DNA of 64,000 bases from Mixta tenebrionis (GCF_006517625.1 NZ_VHQI01000005.1:186341-250340); one strand, 5' to 3'; counted from the first letter of the stretch, positions 22,166 through 37,186 are shown. Numbers and translations: made by a program. Notes: a model not told the origin generated them from the letters alone.

Positions 22166-22405
22166 TAAACCGTTCCCCTTCGATAACCTTTCGCCTCAGC
22201 AATTGATAGTGTAGACAGTGTCGCCAGCGGCTGGCTAACGGCGGCGTCAATACAATGTAAGTTGGCATCCGCTTTGATCCGCGTTATAAAATTACATAAT
22301 CAAGGGTTTATGCTTATTCTTTAGCAGACAGCCTGTTTACTCTGTCCATAAAGCGGCAAGCATTGCGCTTCTGTTCCCCGCTAATTCTGTTGCAAGGAGT
22401 CAGCC

Positions 22406-23562
<1,157 letters not shown>

Positions 23563-23574
23563 GGCGTCGCCGCC

Positions 23575-23955
23575 TCATCCTTCGATAATCACCGTTGCAC
23601 AGGCGTAGTGGCGCTCGTCCGCCAGCGTAACGTGTACGCTGCGCACTCCCATTTTTTCCGCCTGCTCCGCCGCCTGCTGAAAGAAACGCAGCTCCGGCTT
23701 GCCGAGCGCATCGTTATAGACCTCAAACTGATTGAACGCCAGCCCGCCGCGGATGCCGGTGCCGAACGCCTTCGCCGCCGCTTCTTTAACGGCGAAGCGT
23801 TTCGCCAGAAAGCGCACCGGCTGCTGATGCGCCTGATACTGCCGCCACTCGTTTTCGCTGAGCACGCGACGCGCCAGCCGATCGCCCGAACGGGAGATCA
23901 CCCCTTCGATACGTTCGATCTCAACGATATCGGTGCCCAGCCCCAGAATGGCCAT
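23575..23955 (-). CDS. acpS: Holo-[acyl-carrier-protein] synthase AcpS
   Basis: 126-residue trimeric phosphopantetheinyl transferase that activates ACP. The motifs are [12 protein letters not shown] near the N-terminus (Mg ligand Asp8) and [17 protein letters not shown] with Glu57-type ligand. Its ATG overlaps the pdxJ stop codon by one base, so the two are translationally coupled. The operon order pdxJ-acpS downstream of recO is conserved. Confidence 0.97.
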   Translation of the reverse strand: MAILGLGTDIVEIERIEGVISRSGDRLARRVLSENEWRQYQAHQQPVRFLAKRFAVKEAAAKAFGTGIRGGLAFNQFEVYNDALGKPELRFFQQAAEQAEKMGVRSVHVTLADERHYACATVIIEG

Positions 23956-24686
23956 TAGCGACGCGCTTCCCGCAGCAGCAGCTTCATCTCTTTTACCGCA
24001 TCAGCCAGCCCGCTCATCAGCGCGCGTCCGATAATCGCGTGACCGATATTCAGCTCATGCATTTCCGGCAGCACGGCGATGGGCAGCACGTTGTGGTAGG
24101 TCAGGCCGTGCCCGGCATTGACCTTCAACCCTTTCGCCGCCGCGTAGCGGGCCGCATGCGCGATGCGCGCCAGCTCGGCCGCGCGCGCGCTGCCCTCTTG
24201 CGCATCGGCGTAGGCGCCGGTATGGATTTCAATAAAGGGCGCGCCTGCAGCTACGGCGGCATCAATTTGCCGCTCATCGGCGTCAATAAACAGCGATACC
24301 TGAATGCCCGCCGCGCTCAGGCGCGTTACCGCCGCGCTGACTTTCTCCAGCTGCCCCGCCACGTCCAGCCCGCCTTCGGTGGTCACTTCCTGACGTTTTT
24401 CCGGCACCAGGCAACAGAAGTGCGGCTTCAGCTCGCAGGCGATATCGACCATCTCGTCGGTTACCGCCATTTCCAGATTCATGCGCGTCTCAATAGTCTG
24501 ACGCAGCAGACGCACGTCGCGATCGGTGATATGACGGCGATCTTCACGCAGATGCACGGTGATGCCGTCCGCGCCCGCCTGCTCGGCAACGAAAGCGGCC
24601 TGTACCGGATCGGGATAGTGGGTGCCGCGCGCGTTACGCACCGTGGCGATATGATCGATGTTGACGCCTAATAACAGTTCAGCCAT
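23955..24686 (-). CDS. pdxJ: Pyridoxine 5'-phosphate synthase PdxJ
   Basis: 243-residue TIM-barrel enzyme condensing 3-amino-2-oxopropyl phosphate with deoxyxylulose phosphate. Family motifs include [45 protein letters not shown] and the C-terminal [13 protein letters not shown]. It lies 61 bp after recO and overlaps acpS by one base. Confidence 0.98.
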   Translation of the reverse strand: MAELLLGVNIDHIATVRNARGTHYPDPVQAAFVAEQAGADGITVHLREDRRHITDRDVRLLRQTIETRMNLEMAVTDEMVDIACELKPHFCCLVPEKRQEVTTEGGLDVAGQLEKVSAAVTRLSAAGIQVSLFIDADERQIDAAVAAGAPFIEIHTGAYADAQEGSARAAELARIAHAARYAAAKGLKVNAGHGLTYHNVLPIAVLPEMHELNIGHAIIGRALMSGLADAVKEMKLLLREARR

Positions 24687-24747
24687 GACAAAACCTCAAA
24701 TGTAGCAATAATTCAGGCAGCGCCGCCGCCCCTGCGGCGCGCTGGGT

Positions 24748-25485
24748 TCACGCCTGGTTATCTTCCGCCGCGTCAGCACGTTTTTTCGGTATGAACTGAC
24801 GAAACAGCTCCTGGCTTTTTAACGGCTTACCGCCCAGCCAGGGCTTCAGCGCCATACGGGTAAAGCGTTTCGCGGCGCGTAATGTATCGCCGTCGGGAAA
24901 CTCTCGCTCATAAAGCGCCCGCAGCTGTCGTCCGGTAAAGCTGCGCTGGTTGACGACCAGGCTGGCAATAAAGCCTTTTTCTTCACGATAGCTATAGGTC
25001 ATGTTATCTGCAATCTCTTCGCCGGTTCCCGCGCAGTGAAGAAAGTCAACGCCATAGCCCATATGCCCAAGCAGCGCCAGCTCGAAGCGGCGCAGCGCCG
25101 GTTCCGGGCTGCCGTTGGCCTGCGCCAGCGCCTGAATGCAGTGAAGATAATCGAAGAAGAGTTCGGGAAAGGGAGTTTCATGCTGCAGCACGCGCGCCAG
25201 CAGCTCGTTGACGTAGAGGCCGCAGTAAAGAGCGGTGCCGCCTAGCGGCAGCGCCAGCGACACCGCCTCAACGTTGCGCAGCGTTTTAACCTCGCCGCGC
25301 CCGCTCCAGCGCACCAGCAACGGCGTAAAGGGCTGAAGCGCCCCCTTAAGATGGGAGCGTTTGGAACGCGCGCCCTTAGAGATAACGCGCACTCGTCCCA
25401 GGCTCTCCGTGAAGAGATCCAGCATCAGGCTGGTTTCGCTCCACGGACGCCCGTGCAGAACAAAAGCGCGCTGCCAGCCTTCCAT
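24748..25485 (-). CDS. recO: DNA repair protein RecO
   Basis: 245-residue recombination mediator that loads RecA on SSB-coated gaps with RecR. The N-terminal OB fold starts [19 protein letters not shown] and the [16 protein letters not shown] stretch is typical. The C-terminal helical part has [18 protein letters not shown]; the zinc-finger cysteines found in many RecO proteins are mostly absent, as in E. coli. It starts 7 bp after era and is probably co-transcribed with rnc-era. Confidence 0.96.
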   Translation of the reverse strand: MEGWQRAFVLHGRPWSETSLMLDLFTESLGRVRVISKGARSKRSHLKGALQPFTPLLVRWSGRGEVKTLRNVEAVSLALPLGGTALYCGLYVNELLARVLQHETPFPELFFDYLHCIQALAQANGSPEPALRRFELALLGHMGYGVDFLHCAGTGEEIADNMTYSYREEKGFIASLVVNQRSFTGRQLRALYEREFPDGDTLRAAKRFTRMALKPWLGGKPLKSQELFRQFIPKKRADAAEDNQA

Positions 25486-25492
25486 TCAGCAA

Positions 25493-27087
<1,595 letters not shown>

Positions 27088-27159
27088 TCAATAATGCGTC
27101 AATTATGCTGCATACGAAACAGGGCTGAGGCTAATCAACGCTAAACAGTTTCGTTTGCA

Positions 27160-27185
27160 GTGGCTTCCCGAACAGAGGAAGCCAC
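27160..27185 (-). promoter_or_regulatory. Hairpin in the rnc leader
   Basis: GTGGCTTCC pairs with GGAAGCCAC (9 bp) around an 8 nt loop in the 131 bp between lepB and rnc. There is no T-run, so it is not a simple terminator. E. coli rnc mRNA carries a 5' stem cleaved by RNase III for autoregulation; this element is in the right place to do the same, which is an inference. Confidence 0.45.
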
Positions 27186-27206
27186 CCGTTTTACAGACGG
27201 CCCGGA

Positions 27207-28181
27207 TTAGTGGATGCCGCCAATACGACTCAGGCGAACGCCCGTAGGCCACTGCCCTTCCTGCTTCTCAAAGCTCATCCAGATACCGGTAGCTTTGCCG
27301 ACGATATTTTTTTCCGGTACAAAACCCCAGTAACGGCTGTCAGCGCTGTTATCACGGTTATCGCCCATCATAAAATAGTGCCCTTCCGGTACCAGCCAGC
27401 TGGACTGCGGACTGCCCGCCTGCTGATAATAGTTTCTGCTGTCATTCGACGCATCTTCCCGCAGTAAAATATTGTGGGTAACGTCGCCCAGCGTCTCCTT
27501 GCGCATATCCAGACGAATACCGTCAGGCATGCTTTCGTTCAGCGGCACCGGCCAGAAGCCGCCGCTGGTGACCCTGCCGCCATAGCCGCCGAAGGTCTGA
27601 ATAAACGGACTCGGCTCCACATCAGAGTAGGTAACCGGCAACGCTTTCGTACACGGCTCATCGCCTGCGCACGCCGGCATTACCGTCAGGGTTTTATTCA
27701 GCGCATCATAGGTGACCCGATCGCCCGGCACGCCGATTACGCGCTTGATATAGTCGAGGCTGGTATCGCGCGGATATTTAAACACCACGATATCGCCGCG
27801 CTGCGGATGCCCGGTAGGAATGAGCGTCGTCTGGGTGATGGGATCTTTCAGGCCGTAGGCAAACTTCTCTACCACAATAAAATCGCCGATCAGCAGCGTA
27901 GGCATCATCGAACCGGAGGGGATCTGAAACGGCTCATAGACGAACGAACGTACTATAAACACCACAGCCAGCACCGGAAATATTGACGCCAGCGTCTCTA
28001 CCCAGCCTGAGCGGGGCGTGACGTTAAGCTGCGCTTTTTCATCCGGCGTACCTGCGGTCTGCGCCAGAACCTGCGCGCGTAACGCCCGACGCGCGGGCGC
28101 AAATTTAACCTTATCGATACACCAGATGATTCCGGTTATCAGCGTTGCTATCGCCAGAATCAGGGCGAACATATTAGCCAT
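27207..28181 (-). CDS. lepB: Signal peptidase I LepB
   Basis: 324-residue inner-membrane serine protease removing signal peptides. Two membrane segments lie near the N-terminus (about 3-21 and 62-80). Catalytic Ser91 is in PSGSMMPTL and Lys145 in DYIKRVIGVPGD. Box E GDNRDNSADSRYWG is intact. It follows lepA with a 10 bp gap, the conserved lepAB operon. Confidence 0.98.
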   Translation of the reverse strand: MANMFALILAIATLITGIIWCIDKVKFAPARRALRAQVLAQTAGTPDEKAQLNVTPRSGWVETLASIFPVLAVVFIVRSFVYEPFQIPSGSMMPTLLIGDFIVVEKFAYGLKDPITQTTLIPTGHPQRGDIVVFKYPRDTSLDYIKRVIGVPGDRVTYDALNKTLTVMPACAGDEPCTKALPVTYSDVEPSPFIQTFGGYGGRVTSGGFWPVPLNESMPDGIRLDMRKETLGDVTHNILLREDASNDSRNYYQQAGSPQSSWLVPEGHYFMMGDNRDNSADSRYWGFVPEKNIVGKATGIWMSFEKQEGQWPTGVRLSRIGGIH

Positions 28182-28191
28182 TAAATATCCC

Positions 28192-29991
<1,800 letters not shown>

Positions 29992-30228
29992 TATGGAGGT
30001 TTTTCTGCCTTACAAATGCTGAAACTCTCGCGATACAACCTCAGGAGAGCGTGTAATATCACAGGCGGAGACGGCCCGAATGGCGCATTGTACACGACAT
30101 ATCAGGGTGGTGGAATCATCGCGCCGGGAGATAAAGCAAGGAAAACGGGATGATAGCTTATTTGACGTAAAGACGCGCCAAAAAAGCGCTGGCGCTATGC
30201 CAGGCGAGTTGAATCGCCCGGCGAAAAA

Positions 30229-30696
30229 TCACAGCGATTCTTGTTCAACGCGGATCGCGTCGGCAGGCAGCATAATGTTAAGAATAACCGGCTGGAAGGC
30301 TTCGCGATCGCCAAAACGCGCGGAAACCCCTTTGGCAACGATAAAACCGCCGATGCCGCCCAGCAGCGCGCCGCAGGCCGCCGCCAGATCGCTGTGAAAC
30401 AGCATCTGAAACAGCCCGGAGAGAAGAAACAGCCCTGCCAGCGGCGTCATATAGACCAGCAGCGCCGAACTCAGCAGGCTGCTCTCACGAATGCCCAGCT
30501 CAACGCGCTGGCCCGGCTGCAGCGGCTTTTCGCTGGCAATCTGCATCACGTGCGCATCTTTCGGCCCCAGCTTGTTGAGCATGGCGCTGCCGCACCCTTT
30601 GCGGGCCGAGCAGCCGCTACAGCTGGTTTTAATTTCTGAATGCAGCGTGGCGATGCCGTCCTGCCACGCGACTACCGTGGCCCATTCTCTCATCAT
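30229..30696 (-). CDS. rseC: SoxR-reducing system / sigma-E regulatory protein RseC
   Basis: 155-residue inner-membrane protein with two membrane segments (about 75-95 and 100-120). The N-terminal cysteine cluster SCSGCSARKGCGSA could bind an Fe-S cluster. It is the last gene of rpoE-rseABC, overlapping rseB by 4 bp. RseC influences sigma-E positively in E. coli and contributes to SoxR reduction. Confidence 0.94.
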   Translation of the reverse strand: MMREWATVVAWQDGIATLHSEIKTSCSGCSARKGCGSAMLNKLGPKDAHVMQIASEKPLQPGQRVELGIRESSLLSSALLVYMTPLAGLFLLSGLFQMLFHSDLAAACGALLGGIGGFIVAKGVSARFGDREAFQPVILNIMLPADAIRVEQESL

Positions 30697-31649
30697 CGTG
30701 GCGTACCTAAGTTAATACTGTCGGCGATCCGCTTCGCGGTTGCGGGCGGCAGCTCGCCGACAATGGTAATTTCAGCGTTATTGCGCGACGCAGTTTGCAC
30801 CGTTCGACGGCCGGTACGCAACAGCTGCGTGACGCTGCTTTTATCCGCCGGACTGACGTTAATCGAGAAACTAAACAGCCCGTCCGAGTAAAACCTTGAT
30901 TCTACCGGCTTATTGATTGCCGGCAGCGCACGACGGCTTTGAGCGATTTCTTTCATGCCGGCAGGAAGCCAGCCAGGGCGCCAGCTAAATGACACTTTCT
31001 GGTTCTTCGGCACCGACAGCGAAGGCGGCAGATTAGCGTTTTTCAGCCCCTGCATCAGGTTGCGTACGCCATCATCGACGGCAAAGCTGACCACGCGATA
31101 CTGCTCCAGCGTTTCGCCGTCGCGATCGAGCAGATCGATACGCAGCGGCAATTTAGTTTCGCTGTCGAGCCAGATGATGTAGCTGTAGCGCGTACCGTCG
31201 CGCGCCACGATGCGCACCACCTCGCACAGCTGATCGGCAATGCGCGTACGGCCTACCGGTACAAAATCGTAGCTGGAAGTCAGGCGTTGGAAATCGGCGT
31301 AGACCACCGCCGGCAGCGCATCGACAATATGCGATCCGGGTAAAGAAAACGGCTCAAGCCCCGGCTCAAAATAGCTGACATCGTTTCCGCGCTGAATAAC
31401 CTCCCGGCGCGGGCCGTCCATCTGCAGCAGCTGGGCGTAGATTTTGTTATCAATCACCGCATGACGATAGCGCAGCGATTCAATACCCAGCCGCGAGACG
31501 TTGATATAAGCGAGTTCGTAGTTGAGGGACTGGCTGGCCTGTTCCATCTGTTGCAACAACGCCCCGGATGCAGTTTCCTGCGCCGGGGCGACGGATGAAT
31601 AAAACAGGCCGCCAGCCAGAAGGCTAACGGCACACCAGAGCTGCTTCAT
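30693..31649 (-). CDS. rseB: Sigma-E factor regulatory protein RseB
   Basis: 318-residue periplasmic protein with a signal peptide (cleavage near VAPAQE). It has the lipoprotein-LolA-like large domain and a small C-terminal domain. RseB binds the periplasmic part of RseA and shields it from DegS; off-pathway LPS releases it. Its start overlaps the rseA stop by one base and its end overlaps rseC. Confidence 0.96.
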   Translation of the reverse strand: MKQLWCAVSLLAGGLFYSSVAPAQETASGALLQQMEQASQSLNYELAYINVSRLGIESLRYRHAVIDNKIYAQLLQMDGPRREVIQRGNDVSYFEPGLEPFSLPGSHIVDALPAVVYADFQRLTSSYDFVPVGRTRIADQLCEVVRIVARDGTRYSYIIWLDSETKLPLRIDLLDRDGETLEQYRVVSFAVDDGVRNLMQGLKNANLPPSLSVPKNQKVSFSWRPGWLPAGMKEIAQSRRALPAINKPVESRFYSDGLFSFSINVSPADKSSVTQLLRTGRRTVQTASRNNAEITIVGELPPATAKRIADSINLGTPR

Positions 31650-32299
31650 TACTGCTGCTGTATTCCTAACGACTGATTTCCTGGAACCTGAACCTGCGCC
31701 TGCTGCGGACCATGCGGATCAAACTGCATCTGTTCAGTATGCAAACGACGCTGCAGCTCGTAATCCTGCAGCATGGCGTTTACCCGACGGCGCTGCTCCT
31801 GCACCTGACGGCTTGAGCTATTGGTATCAAAGCTGTCAGAGGGAACGCCCAGGCTTACCGGCGACGCTTTGCCCATCATCGGCAGGGTGTTGAACACCGG
31901 CGCTTCTGGCGATTCGCCCGTTTCCTGCGGTTGATTGTAGTGCTGAACGCCGACAATCACCGCCAGCGACACGCAGGCGGCAACGCCGACCTGGGTAATT
32001 TGCGCCGCCCAGGGACGCAGCTTCTTCCAGAAGGGCATTTTTTCCCAGCGGTCGGGCTGCGGCTGCGCTTCCGGGATCAGCGTAGCGACGCCGTGCGCAG
32101 GCTCCTGTTCAATGGCGGCGGCTACGCGTGCGGCAATATCAATATGCACGGTTTCGCCGATGTCGCCACGCAGCGTATCGCGGATAAGATGATAGCTTTC
32201 CCAGCTTTGTTGCAGTTTAGCGTCTTTAGACAATGCGGAGATCACTTCGTTGTCCAAAGTTTCGCCATCCATTAAAGCGGAAAGTTTTTCTTTCTGCAT
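31649..32299 (-). CDS. rseA: Anti-sigma-E factor RseA
   Basis: 216-residue single-pass inner-membrane anti-sigma factor. The cytoplasmic sigma-binding domain (about 1-90) begins MQKEKLSALMDGE. The membrane segment is about 103-119. The DegS cleavage site is preserved at Val148-Ser149 in KASPVSLGV, and the RseB-binding segment around VNAMLQDYELQRRLH is intact. It is 30 bp after rpoE. Confidence 0.97.
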   Translation of the reverse strand: MQKEKLSALMDGETLDNEVISALSKDAKLQQSWESYHLIRDTLRGDIGETVHIDIAARVAAAIEQEPAHGVATLIPEAQPQPDRWEKMPFWKKLRPWAAQITQVGVAACVSLAVIVGVQHYNQPQETGESPEAPVFNTLPMMGKASPVSLGVPSDSFDTNSSSRQVQEQRRRVNAMLQDYELQRRLHTEQMQFDPHGPQQAQVQVPGNQSLGIQQQ

Positions 32300-32329
32300 G
32301 CCTTAGTACCCTTCCTGTATCCGTTATCG

Positions 32330-32905
32330 CTAACGTTGGATAAGCGGTTGAACTTTGTTATCGATGGCCTCTCGCGCGCGAAAAATGCGCGAGCGCACGG
32401 TGCCTACCGGACAATCCATAATGGCAGCTATCTCTTCATAGCTTAAACCATCCAACTCCCGCAGGGTAATTGCCATGCGCAAATCCTCCGGAAGCGACTC
32501 AATGGTACGGAACACTATCTGTTTCAACTCATCAGACAACATTAAGTTCTCTGGGTTCGATATTTCTTTCAGCGCGCCGGCGCTTTCGAAGTTTTCCGCC
32601 TCCATCGCGTCTACATCGCTGGACGGCGGGCGACGTCCCTGAGCAACCAGATAGTTCTTCGCGGTATTAACGGCAATTCGGTATAGCCAGGTGTAAAATG
32701 CGCTATCGCCGCGGAAAGAATCCAGCGCGCGATACGCTTTGATAAAAGATTCCTGTACCACATCCGGTACGTCGCCTGACGGAACGTAACGTGAAACCAG
32801 GCTCGCCACTTTATGCTGGTAACGAACAACCAGTAAATTGAATGACTTCTGATCTCCTTTCTGTACCCGCTCAACGAGAATCTGATCCGTTAATTGCTCG
32901 CTCAT
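32330..32905 (-). CDS. rpoE: RNA polymerase sigma-E factor
   Basis: 191-residue ECF sigma factor for envelope stress. Region 2 includes LVVRYQHKVASLVSRYV and SFIKAYRALDSFRGDSAFYTWL; region 4 has LRELDGLSYEEIAAIMDCPVGTVRSRIFRARE. Length equals E. coli RpoE. A short upstream ORF overlaps its start, and a sigma-E-type promoter lies about 80-110 bp upstream, giving autoregulation. Confidence 0.99.
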   Translation of the reverse strand: MSEQLTDQILVERVQKGDQKSFNLLVVRYQHKVASLVSRYVPSGDVPDVVQESFIKAYRALDSFRGDSAFYTWLYRIAVNTAKNYLVAQGRRPPSSDVDAMEAENFESAGALKEISNPENLMLSDELKQIVFRTIESLPEDLRMAITLRELDGLSYEEIAAIMDCPVGTVRSRIFRAREAIDNKVQPLIQR

Positions 32906-32999
32906 CCGAGGTAATGTCTCCCCAAATCATTCTCCACGCGTAAATGAACCACCAGCAATCACTCAACTTTATGAGCAAGCCCTCATTAGAGCCAGCCAT
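32871..32999 (-). CDS. rseD: Candidate rseD leader peptide overlapping rpoE
   Basis: A 42-residue open frame (starts MAGSNEGLLIKL, ends INGSDSR) whose last 35 bases overlap the start of rpoE in another frame. E. coli has a leader peptide, RseD, in this position whose translation is coupled to rpoE. There is no clear Shine-Dalgarno sequence before the ATG, and the sigma-E-type promoter overlaps that ATG, so only transcripts from more upstream promoters would carry it. Overlap with the rpoE start is the main evidence. Confidence 0.45.
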   Translation of the reverse strand: MAGSNEGLLIKLSDCWWFIYAWRMIWGDITSDERAINGSDSR

Positions 33000-33014
33000 A
33001 AGACAATAGTTCAG
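32984..33014 (-). promoter_or_regulatory. Sigma-E-type promoter of rpoE (region 32906-33347)
   Basis: The minus strand has TGAACTA, a 16 bp spacer and TCTAA, close to the sigma-E consensus GGAACTT-N16-TCTAA/TCTGA. It lies about 80-110 bp before rpoE. The whole rpoE-nadB gap is 442 bp. Apart from this promoter, the rseD-like ORF and presumed nadB promoter sequences, I found no gene or RNA in it. Confidence 0.55.
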
Positions 33015-33347
33015 TTACGCCACTTTTTTGTTACGTCACCGGGTTTTACACGTCAGGATTATTGAGCATGCCAGAAATAGTGTACGCCGCTGCTGTGTTT
33101 GTTCATAGTAAACCGGATACCGGGCGTAAGCCGCAGAGTACCTGATGCGCATGACATTTTCATCACTAAAGCGCACTTATTGCGCTTTGTTAATCATAGT
33201 AAACAAGAAGGCAACGGACAGTAGCCTGTCATAACCTAAAGCCGGTTTGCATTGCGCTGGATCGCACCTTCACTTTCTTTTAGCGCTTTTTTAAACGCTG
33301 TTTTTTACTTATGCTCTCAGCACCACTTGTTTAGTAAATTAAACATC

Positions 33348-34967
33348 ATGAGCGAAAAATCCGATTATCAGTGTGACGTTTTGATTATTGGCAGCGGCGC
33401 GGCGGGCCTCTCTCTGGCGCTACGTCTGGCAGCGACGCAGCAGGTCACCGTACTTAGCAAAGGGCCGGTCAGCGAAGGATCCAGCTTCTATGCGCAGGGC
33501 GGCATTGCGGCCGTTTTCGATGAAATGGACAGCATTGAAGCGCACGTGGAAGATACGCTGATTGCCGGCGGCGGGCTGTGCGAACGCGACGCGGTTGATT
33601 TTATCGCCCGTAACGCCCGCCACTGCGTCGAGTGGCTAATCGAGCATGGCGTCGACTTCGATAAAGAGACGCAGCCCGACGGCGAGCAGCGCTATCACCT
33701 GACGCGCGAAGGCGGCCACAGCCATCGCCGCATTCTGCACAGCGCCGACGCTACCGGACGCGAGGTCGTTACCACGCTGGTAGCGCAGGCGTTAAGTCAC
33801 CCAAACATCCGCATCCTTGAGCGCACCAACGCGGTCGATCTTATCCTCTCTGACCGACTCGGCCTGTGCGGCCCCCGTCGCGTACTGGGCGCATGGATCT
33901 GGAACCGCAATCTGGAGCGGGTGGAAACCTGCAGCGCGCGCGCCGTGGTGCTGGCTACCGGCGGCGCGGCGAAGGTGTACCAGTACACCACGAACCCTGA
34001 CGTCGCCTCCGGCGATGGTATCGCCATGGCGTGGCGCGCAGGCTGCCGCGTGGCGAACCTGGAGTTTAACCAGTTCCATCCCACCTGCCTGTATCATCCC
34101 CAGGCGCGTAATTTTCTGCTCACCGAGGCGCTGCGCGGCGAAGGCGCGCTGCTGCGTCGCCCGGACGGCAGCCGCTTTATGCCCGACTTCGATTCACGCG
34201 CCGAGCTGGCGCCGCGCGATATCGTCGCCCGCGCTATCGATCACGAGATGAAGCGGCTGGGCGCCGACTGTATGTATCTGGATATCAGCCACCAGCCCGC
34301 CGGGTTTATTCGCGCCCATTTCCCGATGATTGATGAAAAGCTGCGCTCGCTGGGCTTTGATTTAACGCGCGAGCCGATCCCGGTAGTGCCGGCGGCGCAC
34401 TACACCTGCGGCGGCGTCATGGTCGATCGCCACGGGCGCACCGACGTCGACGGGCTGTACGCTATTGGCGAGGTCAGCTATACCGGCCTGCATGGCGCCA
34501 ACCGCATGGCTTCCAACTCGCTGCTGGAGTGCCTGGTGTATGGCTGGTCGGCGGCGGAGGATATGCTGGCGACGCTGGCGCAAACTGAGCGCGTCGATCG
34601 GCTGCCCGCCTGGGATGAGAGCCAGGTGGATGATTCCGACGAACGGGTGGTAATTCAGCATAACTGGCACGAACTGCGGCTGTTTATGTGGGACTATGTC
34701 GGCATCGTACGCACCAGCAAACGCCTGCAGCGCGCCAGCCGCCGCATCGCTCTGCTCCAGCAGGAGATTGAGGAGTATTACCGCCATTTCCGCATTTCCA
34801 ATAACCTGCTGGAGCTGCGCAATCTGGCGCAGGTGGCGGAGCTGATCGTCCGCTGCGCCATGCAGCGCAAGGAGAGCCGCGGGCTACATTACACCCTTGA
34901 CTACCCTGCGGCGCTGCCGCAGTCCGGCCCAACTATCCTGACGCCGCCGGGCTACATAAACAGATAG
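33348..34967 (+). CDS. nadB: L-aspartate oxidase NadB
   Basis: 539-residue FAD enzyme oxidising aspartate to iminoaspartate, the first step of NAD synthesis. FAD motif [16 protein letters not shown]; substrate-loop [23 protein letters not shown] and [15 protein letters not shown] near the end of the flavin domain. The start [12 protein letters not shown] aligns with the family; the open frame extends 32 codons upstream without similarity. The 3' end overlaps the convergent trmN by 16 bp. Divergent from rpoE, as in E. coli. Confidence 0.98.
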   Translation: MSEKSDYQCDVLIIGSGAAGLSLALRLAATQQVTVLSKGPVSEGSSFYAQGGIAAVFDEMDSIEAHVEDTLIAGGGLCERDAVDFIARNARHCVEWLIEHGVDFDKETQPDGEQRYHLTREGGHSHRRILHSADATGREVVTTLVAQALSHPNIRILERTNAVDLILSDRLGLCGPRRVLGAWIWNRNLERVETCSARAVVLATGGAAKVYQYTTNPDVASGDGIAMAWRAGCRVANLEFNQFHPTCLYHPQARNFLLTEALRGEGALLRRPDGSRFMPDFDSRAELAPRDIVARAIDHEMKRLGADCMYLDISHQPAGFIRAHFPMIDEKLRSLGFDLTREPIPVVPAAHYTCGGVMVDRHGRTDVDGLYAIGEVSYTGLHGANRMASNSLLECLVYGWSAAEDMLATLAQTERVDRLPAWDESQVDDSDERVVIQHNWHELRLFMWDYVGIVRTSKRLQRASRRIALLQQEIEEYYRHFRISNNLLELRNLAQVAELIVRCAMQRKESRGLHYTLDYPAALPQSGPTILTPPGYINR

Positions 34968-35689
34968 AAATCCTGGGTCAGACTGCAAAAGGCAGGCGAG
35001 TAGCTGCGGTCTGGCCCGCGAATCACAGTGCGCTCCTGCAGCAGTTCGCCTGAGGCGGGCGAGAATGCCAGCAGCACGCGATGCGGCGGCCGCGCCTCAA
35101 TTTCCGCCACGTCATTGCGAAAGCGTAAATGCCAGCCGTGCGCCAGCGCCAGCGAGATAAAGCTCTTCCCCTCCTCCTCCGGCAGCACCACGCAGAAAAA
35201 GCCATCTTCGCTAATCAGCGCCTCCGCGCTGCGCAGCAGGTCGTCGTGGGTCAGGCTGTGGGTAGCACGAGCGCGATCGCGCGCGGCGCTTGAGCAGGCA
35301 GCTCCGGGCGCATAATAGGGCGGATTGCTGACGATCAGCGCGTAGCGCCGCTCCTGCTGCTGCGCCCAGCTAACAATATCAGCCTGATGGATATGAATAC
35401 GCGCCGCCCAGGGCGACTGCGCCGCATTGTCCGCCGCCTGCGACGCCGCCGCGCCATCCAGCTCGACGGCATCGATCTCCACCCTCTCTGCGGTACGCTG
35501 CGCCAGCATCAGCGCCAGCAGGCCGCTGCCGGTGCCGATATCGAGAATACGGCTCGCCTGCGCGACCGGCGCCCACGCGCCCAGTAAAATACTGTCCGTA
35601 CCCACTTTCATCGCACAGCGATCGTGAGCGATAAAAAAACGTTTAAAAGTAAAGCCGTTGCCACGTAATGGCGGTTTTGATTGCGACAT
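34952..35689 (-). CDS. trmN: tRNA(Val) (adenine-37-N6)-methyltransferase TrmN
   Basis: 245-residue SAM-dependent methyltransferase (E. coli YfiC). Motif I is [15 protein letters not shown]; the catalytic motif is SNPPYY, typical of N6-adenine methyltransferases. The start [19 protein letters not shown] matches the family; an ATG 11 codons upstream gives a non-conserved leader. Convergent with nadB, divergent from srmB. Confidence 0.95.
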   Translation of the reverse strand: MSQSKPPLRGNGFTFKRFFIAHDRCAMKVGTDSILLGAWAPVAQASRILDIGTGSGLLALMLAQRTAERVEIDAVELDGAAASQAADNAAQSPWAARIHIHQADIVSWAQQQERRYALIVSNPPYYAPGAACSSAARDRARATHSLTHDDLLRSAEALISEDGFFCVVLPEEEGKSFISLALAHGWHLRFRNDVAEIEARPPHRVLLAFSPASGELLQERTVIRGPDRSYSPAFCSLTQDFYLFM

Positions 35690-35821
35690 AATCGGGACCA
35701 GAAACAAAAACGCAGCCAGCATAGGGGAAATAAGAATGGGTTAAAAGCCATAAACTGCCGACAAACAGATGAAGATCGCCGCCAATCTGTCTATAATCAG
35801 CGCCCCAAACTGAGGTAGACC

Positions 35822-37171
35822 ATGACCGCAACCACATTTTCCGAACTCGAACTTGATGAAAGCCTGCTGGACGCTCTGCAGGATAAAGGCTTTTCCCGCC
35901 CCACCGCTATTCAGGCCGAAGCGATCCCCGCCGCGCTGGATGGACGCGACGTGCTGGGTTCAGCACCAACCGGGACCGGGAAAACGGCTGCCTACCTGTT
36001 GCCGGCGCTACAGCATCTGCTGGACTTTCCGCGTAAAAAATCAGGGCCGCCGCGCGTGCTGATTCTGACGCCGACGCGCGAGCTGGCAATGCAGGTAGCC
36101 GATCAGGCGCAGGAGCTGGCAAAACATACTCAGCTGGATATCGCAACGATCACCGGCGGCGTGGCCTATATGAACCATGCCGAAGTGTTCAGTGAAAACC
36201 AGGATGTGGTGGTCGCCACCACGGGGCGCCTGTTGCAGTACATCAAAGAAGAAAACTTCGACTGCCGGGCCGTAGAAATTTTGATCCTCGACGAAGCGGA
36301 TCGCATGCTGGATATGGGCTTTGCCCAGGATATCGAAACCATCGCCGCCGAGACGCGCTGGCGTAAACAGACGCTGCTCTTCTCCGCCACGCTGGAAGGC
36401 GAAGGCATTAAAGATTTTGCCGAACGTCTGCTGAACGAACCGGTAGAGATTGATTCCGATCCCTCGCGCCGCGAGCGTAAAAAAATCCAGCAGTGGTACT
36501 ATCGCGCGGATGATATCGTCCATAAAACCAAACTGCTGGTGCATCTGCTGAAGCAGCCGGAAGCAACCCGCTCGATCGTATTCGTGCGCAAACGTGAGCG
36601 CGTGCATGAGCTGGTCGGCTGGCTGCGCGAAGCCGGCATCCAGGCAAGCTACCTGGAAGGCGAAATGGTACAGGCGAAGCGTAACGAAGCGCTGAAGCGC
36701 CTGATGGACGGACGCGTTAATGTGCTGGTAGCGACCGACGTTGCCGCGCGCGGCATCGACGTTGATGATGTCAGCCACGTATTCAACTTCGATCTACCGC
36801 GTACCGCAGACGTTTATCTGCACCGTATCGGACGTACCGGACGCGCCGGACGCAAAGGCACCGCGCTGTCGCTGGTGGAGGCGCATGATACCTTGCTGCT
36901 GGAAAAAATCAGCCGCTATATCAGCGAGCCGCTTAAGGCGCGCACCATTGATGAACTGCGCCCGGTCACGCGCGCGCCCAGTCAGAAGCTAAAAGGCAAA
37001 CCGTCGAAAAAGGTACTGGCGAAACGTAAAGAAAAAGAGAAGAAAAAAGAAGAAGAGAAAAAACCGCGCGTTAAGGTGCGCCATCGCGACCGGAAAAATA
37101 TCGGTAAGCGACGTAAGCCTTCCGCAGCAGGCAACGGCGCCAGCGAAAACAAGAACGAGAACGCTGAATAA
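35822..37171 (+). CDS. srmB: ATP-dependent RNA helicase SrmB
   Basis: 449-residue DEAD-box helicase assisting 50S subunit assembly. Q motif GFSRPTAIQAEAIP; motif I SAPTGTGKTAA; motif II VLDEADRMLDMGF; motif III FSATL; motif VI HRIGRTGRAGRKG. The C-terminal tail (about 385-449) is highly basic with Lys/Glu runs, as usual for SrmB. GAGG precedes the ATG. A strong terminator follows. Confidence 0.98.
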   Translation: MTATTFSELELDESLLDALQDKGFSRPTAIQAEAIPAALDGRDVLGSAPTGTGKTAAYLLPALQHLLDFPRKKSGPPRVLILTPTRELAMQVADQAQELAKHTQLDIATITGGVAYMNHAEVFSENQDVVVATTGRLLQYIKEENFDCRAVEILILDEADRMLDMGFAQDIETIAAETRWRKQTLLFSATLEGEGIKDFAERLLNEPVEIDSDPSRRERKKIQQWYYRADDIVHKTKLLVHLLKQPEATRSIVFVRKRERVHELVGWLREAGIQASYLEGEMVQAKRNEALKRLMDGRVNVLVATDVAARGIDVDDVSHVFNFDLPRTADVYLHRIGRTGRAGRKGTALSLVEAHDTLLLEKISRYISEPLKARTIDELRPVTRAPSQKLKGKPSKKVLAKRKEKEKKKEEEKKPRVKVRHRDRKNIGKRRKPSAAGNGASENKNENAE

Positions 37172-37186
37172 TTATCCCGCCCATAA

